49,834 nt of DNA, taken from NCBI GenBank assembly GCA_000433635.1, contig HF997890.1, positions 1-49,834 on the forward strand. Reading direction: 5' to 3'. Of the stretch, positions 7,805-16,100 are shown piece after piece. Both the position numbers and the translations under genes were made by a program. The stretch comes from Ruminococcus sp. CAG:254. Its GTDB lineage: Bacteria > Bacillota > Clostridia > Oscillospirales > Ruminococcaceae. Positions within the stretch are counted from its first letter, which is position 1. Every line of letters begins with the position of its first letter. The notes beneath the pieces were generated by a model. That model was not told the DNA's origin. It ran no database searches and saw nothing but the letters and a program-made list of their open reading frames with translations.

Positions 7805-9061
7805 ATGGAAAAGCCATATAATCCGTTTGAGAATGTACAAACTGTCATGGAAGAAGCCATGGAAGTGGGCGGAATTGACCGGACAATGTTTGAAATTATC
7901 CGAAATCCGCAGCGAGAAACGAAAGTGTATTTGCCGGTGGAAATGGATGACGGCAGCATTCACGTGTTCGAGGGCTGGCGGGTACAGCATTCCAACATCC
8001 GTGGACCATTTAAGGGCGGAATCCGTTTTCATCAGGATGTCAATCTGGATGAAGTCAAGGCACTGGCAACATGGATGTCCTTGAAGTGTGCCGTTGCAAA
8101 TATTCCGTATGGCGGTGCAAAGGGCGGTGTACGGGTTGACCCGCATACGCTATCGAAACGAGAATTATGCCGACTGACACGGCGGTATACTTACGCCATT
8201 GAACCGCTGATTGGACAGGATAAGGACATCCCAGCACCGGATGTCAACACCAATGCACAAACGATGGCATGGGTGCTGGATACCTACAGTATGCTGAAAG
8301 GAAAGCCGTGTCCGGGCGTTGTAACCGGAAAACCAGTGGAACTGGGTGGCTCAAAGGGCAGACCGTCTGCAACGGGCAGAGGGGTTGTCATCAGTACCAA
8401 ACTGATTTTAGGAAAGCATGGAAAAGAATTGGCTGGAACGGCGGTTGCCATTCAGGGCATGGGCAATGTTGGCAGCAATGCAGCAAAGATTTTTTATCAT
8501 CGGAATGCAAAAATTGTTGCATTGAGCGATGTTTCCGGCGGTATTTATTGTGCAGATGGACTGGATGCGGATGCGATTGCAGCTTATACCGGAAACGGCG
8601 GTCTGCTGAAAGATTATAACGGTGCTGGTATCCAGCATATTTCCAATCGGGAATTGCTGACCTGTGCCTGTGATGTATTTGTACCGGCTGCTCTGGAAAA
8701 TCAGATTGATGAGGAAATTGCAGCAGAAATGCAGTGTAAGTTCATTGTAGAGGGTGCAAATGGTCCAACTACTGCGGCAGCAGATAAGATTCTGGAACAG
8801 CGTGGTATTGTGTTAGTGCCGGATATTTTTGCAAATAGTGGCGGTGTCATTGTATCCTATTTCGAGTGGGTGCAGAATATTCAGGAACTCACTTGGGAGC
8901 GGGAACAGGTCAACGAGATGCTGGAAAAGCTGATGACAAAGGCATTCGCAGCCCTCTATGAAACCGCTCAGGAAAAACACTGCACGCTGCGAATGGGTGC
9001 GTATGTGGTGGCATTGCAACGGTTGATTGATGCAGAAGTCATCAAGGGCTTGTTCCCGTAA
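7805..9061 (+). CDS. Glutamate dehydrogenase, RocG/GudB-like subclass
   Basis: It interconverts glutamate and 2-oxoglutarate plus ammonium. The 418-residue length and opening (NPFENVQTVMEEAMEVGG) match the shorter Firmicutes catabolic enzymes rather than GdhA. The dimerisation domain contains PFKGGIRFHQDV and the active-site stretch PYGGAKGGVRVDP. The nucleotide-binding domain has the Rossmann motif GMGNVGSNAA, and NSGGVIVSYFEWVQN is typical of the subclass. GGAGG precedes the ATG by six bases. NAD preference and a degradative role are inferred from subclass. A second, different glutamate dehydrogenase follows on the same strand under its own promoter, so the pair could divide catabolic and assimilatory duties. 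Confidence 0.93.
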   Translation: MEKPYNPFENVQTVMEEAMEVGGIDRTMFEIIRNPQRETKVYLPVEMDDGSIHVFEGWRVQHSNIRGPFKGGIRFHQDVNLDEVKALATWMSLKCAVANIPYGGAKGGVRVDPHTLSKRELCRLTRRYTYAIEPLIGQDKDIPAPDVNTNAQTMAWVLDTYSMLKGKPCPGVVTGKPVELGGSKGRPSATGRGVVISTKLILGKHGKELAGTAVAIQGMGNVGSNAAKIFYHRNAKIVALSDVSGGIYCADGLDADAIAAYTGNGGLLKDYNGAGIQHISNRELLTCACDVFVPAALENQIDEEIAAEMQCKFIVEGANGPTTAAADKILEQRGIVLVPDIFANSGGVIVSYFEWVQNIQELTWEREQVNEMLEKLMTKAFAALYETAQEKHCTLRMGAYVVALQRLIDAEVIKGLFP

Positions 9062-9098
9062 TGCAGAAAGAAATCTATAAAAACTTTATTTTTGAAAG

Positions 9099-9133
9099 TC
9101 CGGTCGGTTCTTTGGAATCGGCTGGATTTTTTT
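9099..9133 (+). terminator. Rho-independent terminator after the first glutamate dehydrogenase
   Basis: An 8-bp stem with two G-T pairs (TCCGGTCG / CGGCTGGA) is followed by T7. Confidence 0.75.
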
Positions 9134-9361
9134 GTTTTCAGGGTGAAAAATGGAAAAAATGGTGCAGATAAATCAAAAAATCGGGAAAATGATGCGGAAC
9201 GGCGGACATCCGTCCACCACAGAGAAACGGTATAGAGTTTTCAGAATGATGGTTTGAAGGGCAAATTCTTAATAAATCATGGTTTCTGATGGGGGGAGTT
9301 TGTTTTTTTAGGTGGGTTCTTGCTACAGAATCAAATTTTTTTGTTTTTCTTTTCTTTTTTC

Positions 9362-9390
9362 TTGAAAAACCGAGAAAAAGAGTGTATAAT
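9362..9390 (+). promoter_or_regulatory. Promoter of gdhA
   Basis: TTGAAA-N17-TATAAT preceded by an A/T-rich upstream block (T-runs at 9337-9361) that could act as an UP element. Transcription should start near 9397. Confidence 0.8.
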
Positions 9391-9400
9391 ATAAATTGCG

Positions 9401-9425
9401 TGAGGCGAACGGCACCGTTCCCTCA
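9401..9425 (+). promoter_or_regulatory. Hairpin at the extreme 5' end of the gdhA mRNA
   Basis: TGAGG-c-GAACGG pairs with CCGTTC-CCTCA, an 11-bp stem with one bulged C and a very small loop, beginning within about five bases of the predicted transcript start. No T-run follows, so it is not a terminator. 5'-terminal hairpins are known to protect mRNAs from 5'-end-dependent decay. Confidence 0.5.
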
Positions 9426-9466
9426 TCGTAAAAACTGACTTTAATTTATGCAGGAGGTTTTGACCC

Positions 9467-10825
9467 ATGGTGTTCACATTTAAGAATCAGTACTTGCAGG
9501 GCGTATATGACAAGACTGCAAAGTGCTACGCAAATGAACCAGAATTTTTACAGGCTGTTGGTGAAGTACTGCAGTCTCTGGAACCGGTTGTTGCAAAGGA
9601 TCCGTCCTATGAAACAAACGGCGTTATCGACCGGATCGTAGAACCGGAACGGATGATCAGCTTCCGTGTTTCTTGGGTAGATGATAATGGTAAGGTACAG
9701 GTAAACCACGGTTACCGTTGCCAGTTCAATTCTGCAATTGGTCCGTACAAGGGCGGTCTGCGTCTGCACCCGTCTGTTTGCCCGTCTGTTATCAAGTTCC
9801 TGGGCTTTGAACAGACCTTCAAGAACAGCCTGACCACACTGCCGATGGGCGGCGGCAAGGGCGGTTCTGACTTCGATCCGAAGGGCAAGTCCGACGGGGA
9901 AGTAATGCGTTTCTGCCAGAGCTTCATGACAGAACTCTGCAAGCACATTGGTGCTGACACTGACGTTCCGGCTGGTGATATCGGTACTGGTGCAAGAGAA
10001 ATCGGTTACATGTTCGGTCAGTACAAGAGACTGCGGAACGAATTCACTGGCGTTCTGACTGGTAAGGCTCTGTCCTACGGCGGTTCTCTGGCAAGAACAG
10101 AAGCTACCGGTTACGGTCTGCTGTACTTCACAGAAGAAATGATGAGCGTTATGAAGAACGATACCGTTAAGGGTAAGACCATCGTTGTTTCTGGTTCTGG
10201 TAACGTTGCAATCTATGCAACTGAAAAGGCTACTCAGCTGGGCGGCAAGGTTGTTGCTCTGTCTGACTCCAACGGCTACATCTACGATCCGAACGGCATC
10301 AACCTCGATGTTGTAAAGCAGATCAAGGAAGTAGAAAGAGGAAGAATCAAGGAATATGTAAACCGGGTAGAAGGTGCAACCTACACAGAAGGCTGCAAGG
10401 GTATCTGGACAATTAAGTGCGACATCGCTCTGCCGTGTGCAACACAGAACGAAATCGACGAAGAATCCGCTAAGATCCTGGTTGCAAATGGTACAAAGGT
10501 TGTTGCAGAAGGTGCAAACATGCCGTCTACACCGGAAGCAATCGCAGTATTCCAGAAGAGTGGTCTGCTGTTTGGCCCGGCAAAGGCTGCAAACGCAGGC
10601 GGCGTTGCAACCTCTGGTCTGGAAATGTCTCAGAACAGCGAACGTCTGTCTTGGACATTTGAAGAAGTTGATGCAAAGCTGAAGGGCATCATGATCAACA
10701 TCTTCCACAATGCATATGACAGATCCAAGGAATATGGCGTGGAAGGCGACCTGGTTGTTGGTGCAAACATCGCTGGCTTCCTGAAGGTTGCAGATGCAAT
10801 GAAGTGGCAGGGTGTTGCATATTAA
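9467..10825 (+). CDS. gdhA: Glutamate dehydrogenase, GdhA (hexameric, usually NADP-specific) subclass
   Basis: It makes glutamate from 2-oxoglutarate and ammonium, the main ammonia-assimilation route of many gut anaerobes. The 452-residue protein has the GdhA opening, GPYKGGLRLHPSVCPSV, PMGGGKGGSDFDPKGKSD with the catalytic lysines, GDIGTGAREIGYMFG, and the Rossmann motif SGSGNVAIYA. Codon use is far more biased than in its neighbours (GGT, GTT, CGT, AAG, CTG, AAC dominate), a sign of very high expression. A strong promoter, 5' hairpin and AGGAGG site agree. NADP specificity is inferred from subclass. It is closed by a strong terminator and is monocistronic. Confidence 0.95.
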   Translation: MVFTFKNQYLQGVYDKTAKCYANEPEFLQAVGEVLQSLEPVVAKDPSYETNGVIDRIVEPERMISFRVSWVDDNGKVQVNHGYRCQFNSAIGPYKGGLRLHPSVCPSVIKFLGFEQTFKNSLTTLPMGGGKGGSDFDPKGKSDGEVMRFCQSFMTELCKHIGADTDVPAGDIGTGAREIGYMFGQYKRLRNEFTGVLTGKALSYGGSLARTEATGYGLLYFTEEMMSVMKNDTVKGKTIVVSGSGNVAIYATEKATQLGGKVVALSDSNGYIYDPNGINLDVVKQIKEVERGRIKEYVNRVEGATYTEGCKGIWTIKCDIALPCATQNEIDEESAKILVANGTKVVAEGANMPSTPEAIAVFQKSGLLFGPAKAANAGGVATSGLEMSQNSERLSWTFEEVDAKLKGIMINIFHNAYDRSKEYGVEGDLVVGANIAGFLKVADAMKWQGVAY

Positions 10826-10897
10826 TTTGCAACCTACCAGTTCTTTTCATTGACAACATTGTTTTGACACACATCATGGGCATAAAATAAACAAACA

Positions 10898-10936
10898 AAC
10901 CCGTTTCGGTGCAGCTGCATCGGAACGGGTTTTTTG
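10898..10936 (+). terminator. Strong bidirectional terminator between gdhA and the convergent amidase gene
   Basis: A long stem (AACCCGTT...TGC / GCA...AACGGGTT) of about 15 bp with two wobbles is followed by T6. The A-rich left flank (AAATAAACAAACAAA) gives a T-rich tail for the minus-strand gene. Confidence 0.9.
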
Positions 10937-10968
10937 CGTCTAACATCAAATTTGTGTGATTTTTCCTA

Positions 10969-11751
10969 TTATAATAGTATACTTCGATAAAAATCGGGAC
11001 GGCGGTCTTTCTGTACGGGGAACACCTGTCGGGTTTCTGCAACGGTTTTTGCGGAGAGGTCACAGACAAAACAACCCGCTGCACTGCGGCAGTCCTGTAA
11101 AATTGTGCCATCTGGAGCAATGAAACGACTGTCACCGCTGTAATGCAGTCCGTCTTGCGTGCCAACACAGTTGATTCCAGCTACATAGACCTGATTTTCA
11201 ATTGCTCGGGCGGTCAGCAGGCTGCACCAGTGCAGCTTTCGGCGTTCTGGCCAGTTTGCCGGAACAAGCATACAGTCTGTTTTTGGAGCGAGAGCAGAAA
11301 AAACTTCCGGAAACCGCAAATCATAGCAAATCAAACAGCCGAACCGAATCCCATCAATTTCACAGGTTGGCAGAGCGTTGCCCTTTTCAAAAAATTGGTC
11401 TTCCTGTGCGTAGGAAAAGGGGTGCAGTTTCACCATGTCAAAGAAAAGCGAACCGTCCGGAGCAACAATGCTGTAGTGATTTTCTGCTTTTCCGCTTTCA
11501 GCAGCCTTGACCCAGCCAAATCCAAGATAGCATTGCCCAGTGGTTGCCAACTTCTGCATCCAAGGGACGGTATCCAGACCAGCGGCAATGCTGTAATCCG
11601 TATCCATATTGAAGCCGGTGAAGCTCATCTCCGGAAACAGCAGCAGCCGCACTTCCATTGCCTGTGCGAGGTTGCAGATGGAGAGAGCTGTTTTCTTGTT
11701 TTTTTCGTATTGTTTGGAAAAAATTTCTGTTTGTGCGAGTGCAATTCGCAT
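10969..11751 (-). CDS. Carbon-nitrogen hydrolase (nitrilase superfamily, omega-amidase-like)
   Basis: It hydrolyses C-N bonds in small amides. The Glu-Lys-Cys triad is complete: Glu41 in LLLFPEMSFTG, Lys108 in MVKLHPF, Cys142 in CLICYDLRFPE. Length of 260 residues fits single-domain amidases. The frame is open further upstream, but I place the start at MRIALAQTE because GGAGG lies eight bases before it and the family begins there. The YDLRFPE signature resembles omega-amidases that deaminate 2-oxoglutaramate. That would fit the nitrogen-metabolism neighbours, but the substrate is an inference. Confidence 0.88.
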   Translation of the reverse strand: MRIALAQTEIFSKQYEKNKKTALSICNLAQAMEVRLLLFPEMSFTGFNMDTDYSIAAGLDTVPWMQKLATTGQCYLGFGWVKAAESGKAENHYSIVAPDGSLFFDMVKLHPFSYAQEDQFFEKGNALPTCEIDGIRFGCLICYDLRFPEVFSALAPKTDCMLVPANWPERRKLHWCSLLTARAIENQVYVAGINCVGTQDGLHYSGDSRFIAPDGTILQDCRSAAGCFVCDLSAKTVAETRQVFPVQKDRRPDFYRSILL

Positions 11752-11776
11752 AGAAAGAACCTCCGAATTTTTTTTC

Positions 11777-11805
11777 ATTATACCATACGATTTCACATTC
11801 TGCAA
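11777..11805 (-). promoter_or_regulatory. Promoter of the nitrilase-family gene
   Basis: On the minus strand, TTGCAG-N17-TATAAT with an extended TGG before the -10, about 25 bases upstream of the start codon. Confidence 0.7.
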
Positions 11806-12069
11806 GCATCTTGCAAGAATTTTTTCCATTTTTTATAGAGAAAATCAGAAGATTTGTAAAAAGATGTGAACGGTATTTTTAGGGCTGCACGGAAGTTTTT
11901 TAAGTATTTTTTGGTAAAAATAGGAATATTTCTTCGGCTAATAACTATTTTCATAAAAACAGGCACGATTTTTAGAAAAATTATTGTATATTATGCACAA
12001 AATCAAAGTCTGTGAATTGAGGAAGCAGACGAAAATCATGATGAAATCGTGACGAATCTTAAAATAGTC

Positions 12070-12098
12070 TTGACAAAGCACAGGCGGATTGGTATAAT
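12070..12098 (+). promoter_or_regulatory. Promoter at the head of the pilus locus
   Basis: Perfect TTGACA-N17-TATAAT, about 100 bases before the small coiled-coil gene. It probably drives that gene, the signal peptidase and the giant adhesin as one transcript, since no terminator is seen among them. Confidence 0.85.
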
Positions 12099-12199
12099 AT
12101 TGTTATGATGTGTTTATAGAATTGAAATAAAGGGAAATGCTCTGAAAATGGTTTCCCATACTTGAGAAAAAGAATTGCAAAAAGAATAGAGGAACAATC

Positions 12200-12487
12200 A
12201 TGACACAAAAAGAACTGCGAAAACTGAAAAAAACAGAACTGCTGGAAATGATGATTGCCCTGCGGAACGAATTGGATCGGGTGCAGGCAGAACGGGATGC
12301 ATTGCAAGAACAGCTGAAAACAGCGGAACAGAACGCTTTGCATCAGGTGGAAACAGATGCAGTGCTGGCAGTTCAGAAAATATTAAAAGCAGTTGAGGAT
12401 GAAACCGCTGCTTATCGGAAACGCATCCAAGCAGAATCCAAAGAAACAAAATCGGCATCACCGGAAGTTCCGGCGGATTCTCAGTAA
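12200..12487 (+). CDS. Small coiled-coil protein, first gene of the pilus locus, function unknown
   Basis: This 95-residue, highly charged protein has no signal peptide or membrane segment. Residues 1-75 read as an almost continuous amphipathic helix (MTQKELRKLKKTELLEMMI, then heptads around LRNELDRVQAERDALQEQLK), predicting a cytoplasmic coiled coil. The last 20 residues are Ser/Glu/Pro-rich. I recognise the general type: short coiled-coil proteins preceding signal peptidase and sortase genes in Clostridia, sometimes labelled DNA-repair proteins without support. The start has AGAGGAA upstream, and signal peptidase follows 12 bases after the stop. It could be an assembly or scaffolding factor, but no function can be assigned. 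Confidence 0.75.
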   Translation: MTQKELRKLKKTELLEMMIALRNELDRVQAERDALQEQLKTAEQNALHQVETDAVLAVQKILKAVEDETAAYRKRIQAESKETKSASPEVPADSQ

Positions 12488-12499
12488 GGAGGCGGTTCG

Positions 12500-13081
12500 A
12501 TGGAGAAGCAAACGATAGATTTTCCAACTGCTGCACAGCTGACGGAGGAACTGAAACGAATCCGATACCGAAAAGGCTTTCGGAAGATGCTGCGAAGCAC
12601 CATTTCTTCGTTGCTGGTGGTTGCAGCGGTTGCCGTGTTGATTTCGATGCTATTTTTGCCGGTTCTGCGTGTGACAGGAACGAGCATGACACCTACATTA
12701 ATGAATGATGAGTTGGTGATTTGCGGAAAGCGGAGCAACTTCAAAAGCGGTGATGTGGTTGCTTTTTATTTTAACAATAAAATCTTATTGAAGCGGGTGA
12801 TTGGCGTTGCTGGCGATGTCATTGACATCAAAGAGGACGGAACGGTTTACGTCAATGGAACAGCGTTAGAAGAACCATATGTCAATGAACTGGCATTTGG
12901 CGAATGTGATTTAGAGTTGCCGTATCAAGTTCCGGAAAGCCGGATCTTTGTAATGGGTGACCATCGTGCTACTTCTGTAGACAGCCGTTCGAGTGTGGTT
13001 GGCTGTATTGCAGAGGAATATGTTGTTGGCAGGGTCATTCTTCGGGTTTGGCCATTAAAAGAAATTGGAACAATTCAGTAA
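12500..13081 (+). CDS. Signal peptidase I (S26A) of the pilus locus
   Basis: This membrane-anchored serine protease removes signal peptides from exported proteins. The 193-residue protein has a basic N-terminus, one membrane segment (about residues 37-57), then box B TGTSMTPTL with nucleophile Ser62, box D LLKRVIGVAGDVI with general base Lys98, and box E MGDHRATSVDSRS. Both catalytic residues are kept, unlike the SipA-type pilus chaperones of streptococci, which have lost them. GGAGG seven bases upstream fixes the start. Position just before the adhesin and pilin genes suggests it matures these long-signal precursors, though a general secretory role cannot be excluded. Confidence 0.92.
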   Translation: MEKQTIDFPTAAQLTEELKRIRYRKGFRKMLRSTISSLLVVAAVAVLISMLFLPVLRVTGTSMTPTLMNDELVICGKRSNFKSGDVVAFYFNNKILLKRVIGVAGDVIDIKEDGTVYVNGTALEEPYVNELAFGECDLELPYQVPESRIFVMGDHRATSVDSRSSVVGCIAEEYVVGRVILRVWPLKEIGTIQ

Positions 13082-13123
13082 TGTAAGGGTATTTCATTTT
13101 ATCCAATGAAGGAGGGCATTTTT

Positions 13124-16100
13124 ATGAATATCAATCAGAAAATTCAGGAATTTCTGACAGAACATCAATATCAAAAGAAGAGAAGAATTTTTACGGCAGT
13201 TTTGTCTTTGATGATTGTATTTTCTGTTGTCAGCAGTCTGATTATGCCCGCCATTAGTATGACCATGCAGGATTTGGACGATGCAGCAGCGGTGGATACC
13301 ATTGATGCAGAGCCGGCGGAAGAAAATATGATGCTGCTGGGACTGGGAGATGAAAACCGACAGACAGAGCCAATCAATCTTGCAGAAAGAGCAACATCAA
13401 GTGGTGGATCTTTTAATATATCAGCTATCGATATAGGCGAAGATGGCAAGGGAAAAAATGAAATTGATAATAATTATGTTGTTAGCACAGATAAAACAAA
13501 TATTAAATTTGAAGTTTCTTATACACTGAGCAACATGAAAGATGTTTTTAAGAAAGATGCGGATTTTGAACATCTTTATATTGATATTGAAAATTTTGCC
13601 ATTAATAATACTTATAACGGAATATTAAATGATGAAGCATATTCTGATTATATGGCAAAAAACGGACATGGTATTGTAAATCCAGGTACTTATAAAGTAG
13701 AAGAAAATCGAATAAAACTTTACTTAACAGATGATTATATTAAATATATTGATGGCGGTGAGGGAAATGTAACTGGCACTCTGAATTTTTCCGGTGAGTT
13801 GAGCCGAAATAATACTGCCAGCGGTGACCAAACCATTAAAATTGGTGGAAAGGATATTGTTATCCCGTTTCAAGATAAGCAGGCTGGTGTAGAAAAAAAT
13901 TATTGGGTAGATTCCAGCAAGGGCGAAATTGAATGGACGATTACCGTAAAGCCCAACGGACTTTCTCTGAAAGATTATACTTTGGTTGATAATATGTTGC
14001 AAAAGGCTTCTGGTGATGTTTTCATTAACCCATCCAGTGCAGCAACCTATAACCCCAATGATAAAAAAGTAACCTTTGATGAAAGCAATACTGGCGATGT
14101 AACAATTAAATATCGCACAAAAATTGGAACAGCGGATTTGCAGGCTGGTAATGTGACGAATAAGGCAACTCTTCAAAAGGATGGAGAAAATCCAATTGAA
14201 GATTCCAAGACCGTTACTTTTGATAAAACACCTGTCAATGTTACCAAAGACGGACAAGCAGACTATGAAAAAGGCAAGTCCAGAAACAATAAAATTGACT
14301 GGACAATTACCATTGCAAGCAAATATGGCACATCTCTGAATGGCTATCAGATTAAGGATGCTAATTTGCCAGACAACGATGTTACCATTTCACCAAGTGG
14401 CACGTTGACGAAAAATGGTGATGGCACTTGGACATTGAATGTAGCGGATAATGTAACAGGAGTTACCTTAAATTATAGTGCAAATGCAACTGATGGCGAC
14501 AATACAAACAGCGTTTCTATTCACTATCCAGACGGAAGCCCGACAGACGGAAAAGCAGAAAAAACTGTGTACTATAAGAAAGAATCAGAAATGATTTCTG
14601 TCAATAAAAACGGTAATTACAATCAGGATACCCACGAGATTACTTGGACGATTCAGGTAACGCCGGTAAATGGCTATTCCTTGAAAGATTATTATCTGGA
14701 AGATAGTCAGTTCCCGTCTTCAATAGACCAATTTACCGCATCTGGCTGCAATACTTCTGATTTTACCATCAGTGGGAATCGCTTAACATTTACAAGTAAT
14801 ATTAAACAGGCTGTTACATTGCAATACAAAACAAAAGTTTCTGTTCCGGATAATGATACCAATGCAGAAGCGACAACCGTTGTCACCAACAAAATCGAAG
14901 ATAAATTTACGACAACAAAGGTTGTATCTGTTCCTGTAAAGTCCAGAAATACCATTACCAAAACCGTTGTTGGTGATTCATATGTGCCTGAGCCAACAAG
15001 CAATGCAATTTCGCAAGAGTTTTCTTGGAAAGTGGACATTACAAGAGATGGCAGCTTTGATGGCTATATTTATCAGGATACCTTGACAGCTTCTACAAAT
15101 GGGACACATACCATTACAGCTGATCAATTAGCTGCTTTAAAAGTTTTTGCAAAAAAGGAATATAATGGAAACGCAATCGAATTGAAACAAGGTACAGATT
15201 ATACGGTTGACCGAAAAACAGATGGAAGTGGATTTGAAGTAAAATTCTTGTCTACAACAAAAGATTATAACTATATTTCTTTTAAATACAGCACAACCGC
15301 TACGATTCCAGAATCTGCTGCTTATGGACAGTATATCTTTAACAACAAGGGTTCTTCTAACAAGGGCGGCGGTGAACCGAATCCGGGCGTTACCATTGAA
15401 AAGAAAAATCCAGTGCAGACGATTGACATGACCGTTAGAAAGGACTGGGCAAATGATAATGCAAATGTAAGACCAAATAGTATTACATTTAAGGTGCAGT
15501 ATCAGGAAAATAACACTGGCGACTGGAAAGACTTGAAACAATCCGGCAACACTTATTTGTTTGAGGGCGATAATGATTATAGTTCTGCAAGTGTGGTAGA
15601 AGTTACAGTAGATAGCAATGGCAACTGGGCAACAACTGTTTCCAATTTGCCTGTTAGCGTTACAAAAAACAACACTGAAAAAACATATCAGTATCGAGTA
15701 CAGGAAATCAAGTATAATGATACTGCTATAAAAAATGGTGAGATTTCAATCAATAGCGGTATTTATCGGGCAAACAACAACGGTATTAGTATTGCTGTTT
15801 CTCAGAATAATAGAACAGCAGTTGTTACCAACACTTATTATCCAAATATCTCCCTGACACCAGTAAAGGATTGGAAAGATTCCAATAACCAAACCATTCC
15901 AAACTACAATGGCGATATTACAGAAATCACCGTTCAACTGGTAAGCAAGAATAGTGATGGAAAATTCTATCCGGTCAAGGATAGCAGTGGAAGCCCTCTG
16001 ACTGCTAAGCTGAACGCAAGCAATGGCTGGGGCAAAGATTTAACCGCATGGAGCGGCTTGTCCAGTGAAAAAGAATATCGCTTAATCGAAACAGAAGTCA

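Larger units (their letters stand above)
9134..9466 (+). other. Intergenic: upstream region, promoter and leader of gdhA
   Basis: The first 220 bases show no gene, RNA or repeat that I recognise; a GATGGGGGGAG purine run lies near 9289-9300. They are followed by a T-rich block, the gdhA promoter and a short leader starting with a hairpin. Confidence 0.6.
11752..12199. other. Divergent intergenic region upstream of the pilus locus
   Basis: It contains the minus-strand promoter of the amidase and, about 270 bases away, the plus-strand promoter of the first pilus-locus gene. The middle (about 11830-12060) is A/T-rich with no gene, RNA or clear palindrome that I can support. Confidence 0.6.

Noticed and set aside
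9548..10708. Long minus-strand open frame opposite gdhA
   Set aside because: A shadow of gdhA's strong codon bias. The translation is Cys/Leu/Phe-rich with no motif and no ribosome binding site.
10862..10892. Promoter-like TTGACA...TAAAAT after gdhA
   Set aside because: The spacer is only 13 bp and the sequence runs straight into the gdhA terminator.
13106..13123. ATG at 13106 as the adhesin start
   Set aside because: The ribosome binding site GGAGGG lies downstream of this ATG and at proper spacing from the ATG at 13124.
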